Under the pieces are notes generated by a model. The model did not search any database and was not told the DNA's origin. It saw only the letters and a list, made by a program, of their open reading frames with translations. Below are positions 36,964 to 47,675 of a DNA stretch of 64,000 nt, in pieces. Every line of letters begins with the position of its first letter. The stretch's first letter is position 1. The translations under genes and the position numbers were made by a program. The stretch lies in contig NZ_JALKBC010000001.1 of NCBI RefSeq assembly GCF_023015865.1, forward strand, positions 186,001 to 250,000, in the 5' to 3' direction. Origin of the DNA: Arenibacter sp. F26102. GTDB taxonomy: Bacteria; Bacteroidota; Bacteroidia; Flavobacteriales; Flavobacteriaceae.

Positions 36964-38181
36964 TCAATACTCATCCAAATGTTCTGGATATAGGAAGTTG
37001 TTGTAGGGAAATCGTGTTATGTGAATGTCCCTAACCTCATCATAAACGCGTTTTCTAAATTCTTCCAAATTCTCCTTATTTAATGCCGAAATAAATAAAG
37101 CCCTATCACCTACTCGTCTCATCCATGTATTCTTCCATTCTTCAATAGTAAAGTGTTTGTTGGTTTTTTCCGTAATTAGATCATCGTCATCAATAGTCTT
37201 GTGTTCGTATTGATCTATCTTGTTGAAAACCATAATGGTTTTTTTGTCGGAACTTTTTATTTCGGTCAGAATTTGGTTTACAGAATCTATGTGCTCTTCG
37301 AAATTGGGATGGGAAATATCAACGACATGTAATAATAGATCCGCTTCGCGGACTTCGTCCAAGGTGCTTTTAAAACTTTCCACCAATTGCGTGGGCAATT
37401 TTCTAATAAATCCAACCGTATCACTTAATAGAAATGGAAGGTTACCAATAACCACTTTTCTAACGGTAGTGTCCAAAGTGGCGAACAACTTGTTCTCTGC
37501 AAAGACATCGCTCTTGCTGATAACGTTCATAATGGTAGATTTCCCCACATTTGTATACCCGACCAAGGCTACACGGACCAATGCTCCACGATTTCCTCTT
37601 TGGGTCTCCATCTGTTTGTCTACCTTCAACAACTTCTTCTTTAACAGCGTAATGCGATCACGAACAATACGCCTATCGGTCTCTATTTCCGTTTCACCAG
37701 GTCCACGCATTCCAATACCCCCTTTTTGTCGCTCCAAGTGAGTCCATAAACCGGTTAGTCTTGGAAGTAAATATTCATATTGGGCCAATTCTACTTGGGT
37801 ACGGGCATAGCTGGTCTGTGCCCTTTGGGCAAAAATATCCAGAATAAGACTGGTACGATCTAGGATCTTACATTTCAGTTGTCTTTCTATATTCCGTTGT
37901 TGCCCAGGGGTAAGTTCGTCATCAAAAATAACGGACCCAATGTCATTGCTCTTTACATAGGCCTCGACTTCCAACATTTTACCACTTCCAATATATGTTT
38001 TGGGGTTGGGCAAGTCTATACGTTGTACAAATCGCTTACAAACCTCCCCACCGGCAGTGTAGGTGAGGAATTCAAGTTCATCTAAATATTCGGTGACCTT
38101 TTCCTCATTCTGATCCTTGTTCATTACTCCTATGAGTACCGCTTTCTCGTATTCTATGGTCTTCTTCTCTAGCATATTCAT
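36964..38181 (-). CDS. hflX: Ribosome-associated GTPase HflX
   Basis: 405 residues. N-terminal HflX domain with TYIGSGKMLEVEAYVKSND and VIFDDELTPGQQRNIE, then the linker AQYEYLLPRLTGLWTHLERQ and GGIGMRGPGETEIETDRR. G domain: G1 GYTNVGKSTIMN, G3 DTVGFIRKLP, G4 FNKID and G5 SALNKENL. HflX binds the 50S subunit and splits or rescues stalled ribosomes, often in stress. The gene stands alone. A TAGATTTG box (minus strand, 38192-38199) lies 10 nt before the start. Confidence 0.96.
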   Translation of the reverse strand: MNMLEKKTIEYEKAVLIGVMNKDQNEEKVTEYLDELEFLTYTAGGEVCKRFVQRIDLPNPKTYIGSGKMLEVEAYVKSNDIGSVIFDDELTPGQQRNIERQLKCKILDRTSLILDIFAQRAQTSYARTQVELAQYEYLLPRLTGLWTHLERQKGGIGMRGPGETEIETDRRIVRDRITLLKKKLLKVDKQMETQRGNRGALVRVALVGYTNVGKSTIMNVISKSDVFAENKLFATLDTTVRKVVIGNLPFLLSDTVGFIRKLPTQLVESFKSTLDEVREADLLLHVVDISHPNFEEHIDSVNQILTEIKSSDKKTIMVFNKIDQYEHKTIDDDDLITEKTNKHFTIEEWKNTWMRRVGDRALFISALNKENLEEFRKRVYDEVRDIHITRFPYNNFLYPEHLDEY

Positions 38182-38253
38182 GTTTAAAGTACAAATCTAA
38201 TCAATACTTGCCAAGGGATTTTTTGTATTTTGGCTTTCGGTTAAAAATTTTGG

Positions 38254-39228
38254 ATGAATTTTTCATTTTTTAAGAAGAAATCGGTCAATACTCTTCACAC
38301 AGTAGCCTTCTATAACTTGGAGAACCTATTCGACACTATAGATGATCTGGATACTTTGGACGATGACTTTACTCCTAATGGATCCAGAAAGTGGACCCCA
38401 AGGCGATATAAGAATAAACTTGCCAAACTAGCTAAAACCATAGGAGAAATTGGGCTGGAAGCGGTTGGACTTCCTCCAGTCCTAGTTGGGGTAGCTGAGG
38501 TTGAGAATGAGTCGGTAGTCCAGGATTTGTTGGCAACAGAGCCTTTAAATAAGTACAACTATCATTATGTTCATTACGACTCACCAGACGAAAGGGGAAT
38601 TGATAATGCCTTGCTTTACAATAAGGATAACTTTGAAGTAATAAGCTCGGAAGCCATTCCTTTGATGGTTTATAGCCTAGCAGGGCAGCGGGATACCACA
38701 AGGGATATATTATATGTACACGGTAATCTAAATGGAGAAGAGGTACATATTTTCGTGAATCATTGGCCTTCCCGTAGGAATGGCGAGGTGGAAACGGATT
38801 ACAAGCGTATTGCCGCAGCCAAAACCATAAATGAATATATGGGGCAGATCGAAGAAGGCGTGGAAAATCCCAACTACATTGTAATGGGCGATTTTAATGA
38901 CGGTCCTTCATCTACAAGTATTAAAACCTTGATGAGTAGGAATAGGCTTCATAACCCAATGGAAACATTAAAGTCTCCAAATCGTGGGAGCGCCAATTAC
39001 AGAAAATCCTGGAGTCTATTTGATCAAATTATAGTGTCCCATAACTTCCTCAATTACGAAAAGGGAACCCATAGTTTTTGTGAAGCCAATATTTTTGATG
39101 AAAACTTTTTAACCGAGTTCAAAGGAAAGTACAAAGGCAATCCACGTAGAACCTATGTAGGGACAAGATATATGGGTGGATTTAGTGATCATTTCCCTGT
39201 GTATGTGCAATTTAAGTACAATTCCTAA
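38254..39228 (+). CDS. Endonuclease/exonuclease/phosphatase (EEP) family protein
   Basis: 324 residues. EEP motifs are in order: VAFYNLENLFDTIDD (metal-binding Asn/Glu), VGVAEVENESVVQDLL (Glu), HVYVHGNL then HIFVNHWPSRRNGEVETDYK, VMGDFNDGPSSTS (GDxND) and GGFSDHFPVYV (catalytic SDH). There is no signal peptide. Members hydrolyse phosphodiesters or phosphate esters in DNA, RNA or lipids; the substrate is unknown. It is divergent from hflX. Confidence 0.9.
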   Translation: MNFSFFKKKSVNTLHTVAFYNLENLFDTIDDLDTLDDDFTPNGSRKWTPRRYKNKLAKLAKTIGEIGLEAVGLPPVLVGVAEVENESVVQDLLATEPLNKYNYHYVHYDSPDERGIDNALLYNKDNFEVISSEAIPLMVYSLAGQRDTTRDILYVHGNLNGEEVHIFVNHWPSRRNGEVETDYKRIAAAKTINEYMGQIEEGVENPNYIVMGDFNDGPSSTSIKTLMSRNRLHNPMETLKSPNRGSANYRKSWSLFDQIIVSHNFLNYEKGTHSFCEANIFDENFLTEFKGKYKGNPRRTYVGTRYMGGFSDHFPVYVQFKYNS

Positions 39229-39342
39229 ATTATTTTTTCTCAAAAGGGAACTTTTCATGTCGTTTTTTGAGCTGTTCACAACAAAACCATGCGTTTCATC
39301 GAATAAAAAGGTGCGTTAATCGATAATATTTGCTTGTTGTAG

Positions 39343-39350
39343 TATATTTG
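39343..39350 (+). promoter_or_regulatory. Candidate -7 element of the subtilase gene
   Basis: TATATTTG, a TAnnTTTG match, 28 nt before the ATG at 39379. No TTG at standard -33 spacing, but the 150-bp gap after the previous gene supports an own promoter. Confidence 0.45.
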
Positions 39351-39378
39351 TAGTCCAAATCTTACTATAAACTTTATC

Positions 39379-41583
39379 ATGGCTTACGCACACCTTACTT
39401 TGTTAAAGATTAGCAGGAGTTTACTTCCAATAGCTTTTTGCCTTGCTACCTATAGCTCGTTTGCACAAACCGACAAACAAATCCATAGCATTAAGGATAA
39501 GTACCGTAGTTCAAAATTAGGCGTGTTTACAAACGACCTAAAAAGGAATTTTGATAAAGAGAACAATACCTTGTTACAGTCCGCTAAGACCAATGGCTGG
39601 AAATTAACAGAAAGATTGGCAGATGGAAATTTCAGTGAACTTACTTCTATTGGCGACGATGGGACTCCCCTTTATTACAGTACCTTCAGTACAGAAATAA
39701 ATACTGCTACTAGGGCCAATGCTCTACATGATAATGGTTTATTGGATTTAGGTATTAACGGCGAGAACATGTTGGTAGGAGTATGGGATGCCGGATCGGT
39801 TTTAACAAACCACAATGAATTTGGCAATAGGGTACAGACTTTGGATCAGAGTGAAATAGTAGATTCCCATGCCACAAGGGTTACAGGTATTTTAGTAGCT
39901 GCAGGATTGGATAAGAAATCAAAAGGAGTAGCATATAAGGCTAAAGCTGTTTCCCATGACTGGAGGAGAGATAAAATTGAAGTTGCAGAGATGGCAGCCA
40001 ATGGTTTGCTATTATCGAACCACTCATACGGAATTATGTCCAATCGCGTTCCGGACTGGTATTTTGGATCCTATATCCAAGTTTCTAGGGATTGGGATAA
40101 GATTATGTACAATGCTCCTTATTACTTAATGGTGACTGCTGCCGGAAATTCTCAAAGAAATAAAGATAATGAGGCTCCAATTTTTGGTTCGGCTTCCAAT
40201 GGTTTTGATTTGATGTTGGGATTTGCAACTTCCAAAAATGGTGTTACAGTTGCCGCAGCTGACATTGTAACCAATGACCAAGGTCAATTGATGAGAGCCT
40301 CTGTGGCATCCTATTCCAGTTTTGGACCTGTTGATGATGGCCGTATTAAGCCGGACATTGCCGCATATGGTACAAATATCTATACCACAGGTATCGAGAA
40401 GGACAACAGTTATGAGACCGCAAATGGAACATCGGTAGCTACACCAGGTGTAACGGGTTCCATGCTTTTGATTCAAGAATATCACGAACAAATGGAAGGT
40501 AGTTTTATGAGGGCTGCTACTTTAAAGGGATTGGTTCTGCATACTGCAGACGATGTAGACGCTCCGGGACCGGATTACAAAATGGGTTGGGGAGTTATTA
40601 ATTCAAAATCCGCTGTAGAGCTAATAGCCAACAAAGGATTTTCTTCCATGATTTCGGAAGAAACCCTTTCGGAAGGTGAAACAAAGACCTATACGGTATT
40701 GGCCAATGGACAAGAACCTCTTTCAGCCTCAATTTCTTGGACAGATCCTGCTACAGGAGTGGTTAATTCAGGTACTTTAAATGATATGTCAGCGGCGTTG
40801 GTCAATGATTTGGATATTAAGATCACCAAGGACGGCAAGACTTTTTTACCATGGAAACTTAATGCGGCCAAGGCAGATTCACCGGCTGTTAACGGCGACA
40901 ATAAAGTGGATCCATTTGAAAAAATAGACATTCAGAATGCCAAGGGTGAATACATTATTACTGTAACCCATAAGAACAATTTGGACCAGGGACCACAGAA
41001 TTTTTCCATTATTGTTAATGGGATTGCCCTTACCGATTGCGTTCTTAGTACACCAGAGGATATTGAATTGACCACTTCTGATGAAACTGGGGTAACATTT
41101 AACTGGATGGCGAACACGGATGCACTGTTCCAGGTAGAGTACAAAAAGAAGGGTTCAGACCAATGGAATGTAGATACCACCTTTGATTCCTTTATTAGCC
41201 TACATAATTTGGTTGAGGGAACGGATTACTTTCTTAGGGTGAAGACCTATTGTTCCGAGAATATTAGTTCGGAATATAGCAATGAGTTCCACTTTACCTT
41301 CAAAGGAGCTGAAACCGAACTTATAGATTATATGGAATATGAAACCTTGACATTGGAAGTGCAGTTTTCTATTTTTCCTAACCCAGTACAGACTTCAATG
41401 ACTATAAATGGGGATGTCTCCGAGGATGCCATGTATAAAATTGTTTCTCTTAACGGTACAGTGGTAAGATCGGGGAAAGCGGAACAAAAGCAAATTTATA
41501 TTGCCGATCTAACTGCTGGTCTTTATGTGCTAACCGTGGCTGATCTTGAGGGTTCAAAATCGGTTAAGTTCTATAAGTCATAA
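39379..41583 (+). CDS. Secreted S8 subtilisin-like protease with T9SS tail
   Basis: 734 residues. Signal peptide ends about SSFAQ (30). The peptidase S8 domain has the catalytic D137 (VGVWDAGS), H164 (DSHATRVTG) and S352 (NGTSVATPG), with the oxyanion Asn in TAAGNSQRN. After a beta-rich region (~410-550) a fibronectin-III-like segment (~555-645) is followed by a T9SS sorting domain: FSIFPNPVQTSMTINGDVSE, MYKIVSLNGTVV and LTAGLYVLTVADLEGS. The protein should cross the outer membrane by the type IX system, often to digest external protein. It converges on an exonuclease gene. Confidence 0.94.
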   Translation: MAYAHLTLLKISRSLLPIAFCLATYSSFAQTDKQIHSIKDKYRSSKLGVFTNDLKRNFDKENNTLLQSAKTNGWKLTERLADGNFSELTSIGDDGTPLYYSTFSTEINTATRANALHDNGLLDLGINGENMLVGVWDAGSVLTNHNEFGNRVQTLDQSEIVDSHATRVTGILVAAGLDKKSKGVAYKAKAVSHDWRRDKIEVAEMAANGLLLSNHSYGIMSNRVPDWYFGSYIQVSRDWDKIMYNAPYYLMVTAAGNSQRNKDNEAPIFGSASNGFDLMLGFATSKNGVTVAAADIVTNDQGQLMRASVASYSSFGPVDDGRIKPDIAAYGTNIYTTGIEKDNSYETANGTSVATPGVTGSMLLIQEYHEQMEGSFMRAATLKGLVLHTADDVDAPGPDYKMGWGVINSKSAVELIANKGFSSMISEETLSEGETKTYTVLANGQEPLSASISWTDPATGVVNSGTLNDMSAALVNDLDIKITKDGKTFLPWKLNAAKADSPAVNGDNKVDPFEKIDIQNAKGEYIITVTHKNNLDQGPQNFSIIVNGIALTDCVLSTPEDIELTTSDETGVTFNWMANTDALFQVEYKKKGSDQWNVDTTFDSFISLHNLVEGTDYFLRVKTYCSENISSEYSNEFHFTFKGAETELIDYMEYETLTLEVQFSIFPNPVQTSMTINGDVSEDAMYKIVSLNGTVVRSGKAEQKQIYIADLTAGLYVLTVADLEGSKSVKFYKS

Positions 41584-41609
41584 TTTCCAAAGGAAAAATT
41601 TGGACCTTC

Positions 41610-42323
41610 CTAAATTCTTTTGATTTCATTATCATCCAATAGTTCTTCATTTCGAAGACGTAAAAACACCTGGGCTGTTGTAATTACATCCAATTCGCAA
41701 TATTTTACAATCCGATCCAAGTCCTTCTCTTCATAATAAACAGCTTTTACCATACTTCCGTCTATATCCTCTTTTGGAGAGGGAATGCCCAGTATATTAG
41801 CCATTAACTTAAGTGACGTATAATGCTTGTAGTCTCCAAATTTCCATAGCTCCATGGTGTCCAAATGCGCTATTTCCCATGGTTTTTTGCCAAAAAGGTC
41901 CAACTTATTGGGCAAATCTATTTTGTTGATAATCATTCGTCTGGCGATATAGGGAAAATCGAATTCTTTGCCATTGTGACCACACAGTAGATGGTGCGGT
42001 CGGTTGAAATGGGTATCCAATAAGTTTTTGAAATCTTTAAGGATCTTTGATTCTTCACCATAAAATGAAGTTACCCTAAAGTACCGGTTGTTTCCTTTAA
42101 AATTGAAATATCCAACGGAAATTGTCACAATCTTACCAAATTCTGCCCATATGCCAGCCCTGTCGTAGTATTCTTCCGCTGAGTATTCGTCTTTTCGTTG
42201 GTAGTGCGACTTATGGTCCCAAAGTTCTTTTTTGGTGTCCTCAAGCTCATTAAAATTCTCTTTTTCCGGGACGGTTTCTATGTCCAAAAAAAGTATGTGC
42301 TCCAAGTTAATTTTGTGTAACAT
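41610..42323 (-). CDS. RNase-H-fold 3'-5' exonuclease (PolB-like exo domain)
   Basis: 237 residues. Exo I reads ILFLDIETVPEKENF (Asp and Glu). Exo II reads LLCGHNGKEFDFPYIARRMI (Asp in NGKEFDFP) and the last motif is CELDVITTAQVFLR, so the ligand set DEDD is complete. It resembles stand-alone exonuclease domains related to DNA polymerase B and may trim DNA in repair or RNA. Some family members show DinG-like association, but none is nearby. It is convergent with the subtilase, 26 nt apart. Confidence 0.87.
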   Translation of the reverse strand: MLHKINLEHILFLDIETVPEKENFNELEDTKKELWDHKSHYQRKDEYSAEEYYDRAGIWAEFGKIVTISVGYFNFKGNNRYFRVTSFYGEESKILKDFKNLLDTHFNRPHHLLCGHNGKEFDFPYIARRMIINKIDLPNKLDLFGKKPWEIAHLDTMELWKFGDYKHYTSLKLMANILGIPSPKEDIDGSMVKAVYYEEKDLDRIVKYCELDVITTAQVFLRLRNEELLDDNEIKRI

Positions 42324-42630
42324 CCCAAGTTTATTATGACGAAAATGAATTGATTATAATTATGATAAAACACGGGGAATTATAAATATACAAACAAATT
42401 TAGAACTGTCGGGCAGGGCATTTTTACAATTGGTTAGCGGCAATTTTGTGGTATGCTGGGTTGGATGTACAAGAAGGTATTAACTGACCATACGGTTGGT
42501 AGGCAACTCTGAATTACTGTTGCGGATTGGGTATACTTCGATAAAGAATACAGATATGTCGATGTAAGTCAGCAAAGCCCTAGAAATAGGCCTCTAGCGG
42601 ATGATGTACCGACCGAAGGGTCTGTGAAAA
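42324..42630. other. Gene-free region between the exonuclease and AGT genes
   Basis: 307 bp, moderately mixed in base composition. A plus-strand frame from about 42514 stays open into the AGT gene but has no start codon and resembles no family I know. No hairpin, promoter or repeat can be supported. Confidence 0.35.
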
Positions 42631-43104
42631 TTAAAAGAGGGTCTGTTGTTTTACGGGACTTTCGTGTTCCAAAAGCCATTTTTTACGATGTATTCCGCCT
42701 GCATATCCCGTTAGGGAACCATCGCTTCCAATTACTCTATGGCAGGGCACAACAATCCATAATGGATTGCGACCATTTGCGGCAGCAACGGCCCTAATGG
42801 CCTTTACATCGCCCAAGGTTTTGGACAACTCAAGGTAGGAAACAGTTTTTCCATAGGGTATTTGTTGTAGCGCTTGCCAAACCTTAATTTGAAAATCTGT
42901 TCCTTCAGGGTTAAGGGTTAAACTAAATTCGGTTCGGGAGCCTTCAAAATATTCCTCTAATTGATACACTGCATCTTCGAGCACTTCAGGAATGATATCC
43001 GATACTTTTTCTTCACTATCAAAAACGGTGATAGAGATCAAACCATTTTCATCACCTTCAATTTTTGTAATTCCCAAAGGAGTGTTTACAATTGCGGTTT
43101 CCAT
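42631..43104 (-). CDS. ogt: Methylated-DNA-[protein]-cysteine S-methyltransferase
   Basis: 157 residues. Repairs O6-alkylguanine by moving the alkyl group to C121 in WIVVPCHRVIG. DNA-binding helix and Asn hinge in KAIRAVAAANGRNPLWIVVP; FQIKVWQALQQIPYGKTVSY (71-90) is the usual start of the active domain. The N-terminal Ogt-like domain (1-65) is present but there is no Ada transcription domain. The gene overlaps the end of the CNNM/CBS gene by 1 nt, so the two are translationally coupled. Confidence 0.95.
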   Translation of the reverse strand: METAIVNTPLGITKIEGDENGLISITVFDSEEKVSDIIPEVLEDAVYQLEEYFEGSRTEFSLTLNPEGTDFQIKVWQALQQIPYGKTVSYLELSKTLGDVKAIRAVAAANGRNPLWIVVPCHRVIGSDGSLTGYAGGIHRKKWLLEHESPVKQQTLF

Positions 43105-44225
43105 TACTTCTTTTTCCCTTTTTCTTGAATAATTCCCAATCTTTTAGCACGTTCATTCCAATTTGTACGTGCCAAGTGCTGTAGATCTTCCACACTATCG
43201 CTTTCGTCCATAATTTCAAGGCCCAATAAGGTCTCCAAAATGTCCTCCATGGTCACTACCCCGCTAATGGAACCATATTCATCAACAACAAGGGCAATAT
43301 GCTCACTTTTGGATATAAAGGTCTCCAAAAGCTCCGGAATGGGAGTTTGTCTATTGCTTACCAGAATCTCTCTCTTAATTGATGATAAGGGGGCATTACC
43401 ATTTTTCTTGATTATATGCTCCAGTATCATATACTTTAATACATATCCCGTAATGTTATCCATTTTCTTACTATATACGGGGATTCTTGAAAAAGGCATG
43501 TTTTGATTGGCATCGTAAAAATCTTTAATCGTGGTCAATTCATCCGCAATTTTTACCACAGCTCTGGGTGTCATAACGTCCTTTACCTTAATCTCGTCAA
43601 AATTTAAAAGATTGCGTATAATTGTGGATTCGGACTCCTGAAAAACACCTTCCTCATGGGCAATATCGGTCATGGCGCTAAAATCTTCCCGACTAAATAC
43701 GCTGCCATGCGCGCCTTTTTTCCCGACCAATCTTGTAAAAAGCTGCAATAGCCAGAGAATTCCGGTCCAACGAAGTGCCCACACCATTATTTTTAGGGAA
43801 GTTGTAGCGGCGTGCGCCAATTGCTTCCAATAGGTAGCGCCTATGGTCTTGGGGATTATTTCCGAGGCGACCAAGATTAAAATGGTCATGATGGTAGAAA
43901 CCAATCCCACCATGGCGGCTTCTGTAAATTCTATACCTAAAATGGATTTTACGGTTTTTCCATATAATTCAGCATAAGTAACCTTTGCCTGCACTCCCAC
44001 TAAAATTGCCCCAACAGTGTGCGCTATAGTGTTTAAGGTGAGAATGGCAATAAGGGGCTTGTCCACATCTTTTTTCAAGGTTTCCAATTCCAGGGCGAAG
44101 GTTTTACCTTCTTTTTTCATCAGATTGATAAAGGTTTGTGGAACACTCAGTAATACCGCTTCCAGAATAGAGCATAGAAAGGATACGAGGATGGATATAA
44201 CTGCATAAAATATAAGTAACCCCAT
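43104..44225 (-). CDS. CNNM-domain/CBS-pair membrane protein (CorC/HlyC type)
   Basis: 373 residues. The N-terminal CNNM domain (1-~175) has several membrane helices (LIFYAVISILVSFLCSILEA, IAILTLNTIAHTVGAILVGV, VSTIMTILILVASEIIPKTI). Two CBS motifs follow: VKDVMTPRAVVKIADELTTI and SRIPVYSKKMDNITGYVLKY, then HIALVVDEYGSISGVVTMED and ILETLLGLEIMDE. Members are thought to take part in Mg2+ or Co2+ transport or its control; no CorC-HlyC C-terminal domain is present. Upstream of and coupled to the AGT gene. Confidence 0.9.
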   Translation of the reverse strand: MGLLIFYAVISILVSFLCSILEAVLLSVPQTFINLMKKEGKTFALELETLKKDVDKPLIAILTLNTIAHTVGAILVGVQAKVTYAELYGKTVKSILGIEFTEAAMVGLVSTIMTILILVASEIIPKTIGATYWKQLAHAATTSLKIMVWALRWTGILWLLQLFTRLVGKKGAHGSVFSREDFSAMTDIAHEEGVFQESESTIIRNLLNFDEIKVKDVMTPRAVVKIADELTTIKDFYDANQNMPFSRIPVYSKKMDNITGYVLKYMILEHIIKKNGNAPLSSIKREILVSNRQTPIPELLETFISKSEHIALVVDEYGSISGVVTMEDILETLLGLEIMDESDSVEDLQHLARTNWNERAKRLGIIQEKGKKK

Positions 44226-44273
44226 AAAAAAGTATAAAATACTAATGTACTAATAAAATAAGAAATTCTTAAC

Positions 44274-45593
44274 TCAATCGATTATGGCATCGTAAAATAC
44301 TTGTTGTATCGCCGAGCGGATATTGTATTTGTATATATTACTATGGGTCCTACTAGGATATACGCGGTTGGATAGAAATATGTAAACCAATTGGGTTTGT
44401 GGATCCGCCCATACAAAGGTTCCCGTAAATCCACTATGTCCAAAACTGTCCGGACTGGCACTTGGGGCGGGATAGGAATCGGCCAGAGTAAGCTCATGGT
44501 TATTTAGATCAGGCTTATCAAATATTAAACCCCTTCTGTTTTCGTTTTCGGGATATTGAACTTTGGTAAATTCCTTCACAGTGGATTCGGATAGATACCG
44601 CTTACCACCATAACTACCATAATTCATGTACATCTGCATCATTTTCGCCAAGTCCGTTGCCGATGCGAATAGCCCGGCGTTTCCAGATACCCCGCCCAAT
44701 AAGGCTGCGTTTTCGTCATGGACCCAATCTTTTGTCAGTTCATGTCTAAATAGGGTATCAATTTCCGTAGGCACTAAATTGTTAGGGTAGTTTTTGGTTT
44801 TGGGATTGAATCCCAAAGTAGTTGCACCTATAGGAGCATAAAAATTTTGGGTTAAATAGGTTTCGTAATCCGTATTGGTCAATCTTGAAATGATTTCGGG
44901 GTAAAGTAAAAAAGTAAGTCCGGAATATTTGTACTTTTTTACGTCCGATACTTTTGAACGGTTGATATGACGATAAATCTTGTTCCTAAACCTATCCTTG
45001 ATATAGATGTTTTGGTATGCCCTTGTACTAAATCGGCGACTGGGTTGGTCCCTTACAAAGCGCCTTTTTATGGCCCCATTTTTTTTCATCACCTCTTGAA
45101 GGAAAATTATATAGGGAACCAATCCAGCCTGATGTGCAAAGACTTCCCTTATCGTAATCGATTTTTTATCTTTTCTTTTTTCCCATTCAGGCCATATGGA
45201 GCTGAAGGGTGCGTCCAAATTCAATTTCCCCTCATCGTGCAATTTCATTAAGGCCGGAAGTGGCCCCATTATTTTAGTGACCGATGCCAAATCGTATATA
45301 TCCGTTAAACCTACCGCTTGAACGCTGTCATAGGTATGAAATCCATAGGCTTTATGAAAAATGATATTGTTATTCTTGGCCACCAAGACTTGTGCTCCCG
45401 GGAAGGCTTCTTCCGCAATGGCAAAGGCCATTATGGAGTCTACCTTGGAGTGGATGTATAAAGAATCTATTCCTACTGTGGAGGGATTGGCATAGTCAAG
45501 TAATTCTGAACTTCCTTCTTGGGAAGCTAGGAGGTGCACATTAAAAAATATACTTATCAGTATAATAATTATAGCAGAAGTATTTTTTTTCAT
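44274..45593 (-). CDS. Secreted serine hydrolase (beta-lactamase/PBP-like)
   Basis: About 439 residues from MKKNTSAIIIILISIFFNVH, a signal peptide; 13 further codons of the frame lie upstream and overlap the DinB gene end. Family signature SVTK (in DLASVTKIMGPLPALMK) gives the catalytic Ser and Lys, and RFSTRAYQN and FGHSGFTGT (HSG-like third motif) are in place. Family members hydrolyse amide or ester bonds in the periplasm or on the cell surface, such as D-amino acid peptides or esters. It starts 10 nt after the DinB stop. Confidence 0.88.
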   Translation of the reverse strand: MKKNTSAIIIILISIFFNVHLLASQEGSSELLDYANPSTVGIDSLYIHSKVDSIMAFAIAEEAFPGAQVLVAKNNNIIFHKAYGFHTYDSVQAVGLTDIYDLASVTKIMGPLPALMKLHDEGKLNLDAPFSSIWPEWEKRKDKKSITIREVFAHQAGLVPYIIFLQEVMKKNGAIKRRFVRDQPSRRFSTRAYQNIYIKDRFRNKIYRHINRSKVSDVKKYKYSGLTFLLYPEIISRLTNTDYETYLTQNFYAPIGATTLGFNPKTKNYPNNLVPTEIDTLFRHELTKDWVHDENAALLGGVSGNAGLFASATDLAKMMQMYMNYGSYGGKRYLSESTVKEFTKVQYPENENRRGLIFDKPDLNNHELTLADSYPAPSASPDSFGHSGFTGTFVWADPQTQLVYIFLSNRVYPSRTHSNIYKYNIRSAIQQVFYDAIID

Positions 45594-45603
45594 AGAAGAT
45601 GAA

Positions 45604-46116
45604 TTACCAACCCACATATTTTGGGGGTTCAATATTATTGAGATTTAAATACACTACTAATTGGCCCCTGTGATGGGTCAAGTGATCCTGCAACAAATTT
45701 AATATCTGCAATTTAGTTTTTTTCCCGGCAAAGAATTTAACTTTTTCAGAAAGTGCAGTTGAAGGGGTGTTTTTTAGAATTGTGCTGACCCGATCAAATC
45801 CGTCAATTAGGGATAGGATGGTTTCCTCTTTTGTTAATTTGGAATTGCTATCGGTGGTATTGTTAGGTTGTTGACCACCGAAATAAGTGCTGCTTAACCA
45901 TTCCATATTACTTTTTATATGTAGTAATTGATCTTGAAATCCCATCTGCCTTTCTGTAGGCTTAAAATTATATTTCTCGGCTGGCATAGCCTCTGCCATG
46001 GCCACTAAATATGTTTTGGAGTTCTCCCATTTTTCCAAAAAGGTTGGAATAGTAATGTCTTGTGACTGTACAGAAATCATAAAAAGACCAATAAGTATAA
46101 AAAGTAAGTTTTTCAT
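45604..46116 (-). CDS. DinB-family protein with signal peptide
   Basis: 170 residues. Signal MKNLLFILIGLFMISVQSQD precedes a DinB-like four-helix bundle with the expected metal His residues: QLLHIKSNMEW, LLQDHLTHHRGQLVVY and possibly others. DinB proteins are usually cytoplasmic thiol-transferase-like enzymes; a secreted version is somewhat unusual but common in Bacteroidota. It shares a likely operon with the serine hydrolase. Confidence 0.84.
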   Translation of the reverse strand: MKNLLFILIGLFMISVQSQDITIPTFLEKWENSKTYLVAMAEAMPAEKYNFKPTERQMGFQDQLLHIKSNMEWLSSTYFGGQQPNNTTDSNSKLTKEETILSLIDGFDRVSTILKNTPSTALSEKVKFFAGKKTKLQILNLLQDHLTHHRGQLVVYLNLNNIEPPKYVGW

Positions 46117-46191
46117 ATGGCTGGATGATGGGTTAAGGTTTCATAATATTCTCTTGGAAAATTATGATTGGGCAATGACCTGAACGGCACA

Positions 46192-47229
<1,038 letters not shown>

Positions 47230-47241
47230 TTAATCCTTTTA

Positions 47242-47628
47242 TTATTCCGCCAAGCCCAAATACATCCAGAGTCCGTTTTCCTTTACAAAGCCCGACTTTT
47301 CATGAATAACCTCGACCTTGCCGTTTTCAAAAAAGTAAGCATTAAAAGTAACGGTACCTTTTTGATCAATTATTCCTCCTTTTTCCGTATTCAAAATCTC
47401 CAGTCGGATCCAGCTTACGGATTTAGCCCAAGATTCTATGGACTTCTTTTCTTTAAGTGGCCTTGTATTAGAGTGGTGACTATCCATTAAATAGTTGCCA
47501 TTGCCCAAAACGAAGGCCGAATAGCGGGAACGCATCAATTGTTCTGCTGTGGTAACCTTGGATAGGTCTTTATGTGCCCTTTCACAGCATTGGACGTAGA
47601 AATTATTGGATCCACAGGGACAATTCAT
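47242..47628 (-). CDS. YchJ-family SEC-C motif protein
   Basis: 128 residues. The N terminus MNCPCGSNNFYVQCCERAHK is a SEC-C zinc-binding motif (CxC and CC). SRYSAFVLGNGNYLMDSHHS and NTRP are the YchJ/UPF0225 landmark, and the rest is a compact NTF2-like fold ending GLWMYLGLAE. Function unknown. It lies between hemB and a small basic gene, all on the minus strand. Confidence 0.86.
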   Translation of the reverse strand: MNCPCGSNNFYVQCCERAHKDLSKVTTAEQLMRSRYSAFVLGNGNYLMDSHHSNTRPLKEKKSIESWAKSVSWIRLEILNTEKGGIIDQKGTVTFNAYFFENGKVEVIHEKSGFVKENGLWMYLGLAE

Positions 47629-47675
47629 GATTTTAATTATTATGGTTTTTCCATTAGTGATTGTGGTTCTATTGT

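Noticed and set aside
42514-42760. Open plus-strand frame running into the AGT gene
   Set aside because: No start codon, mostly antisense to a real gene and not similar to a known family.
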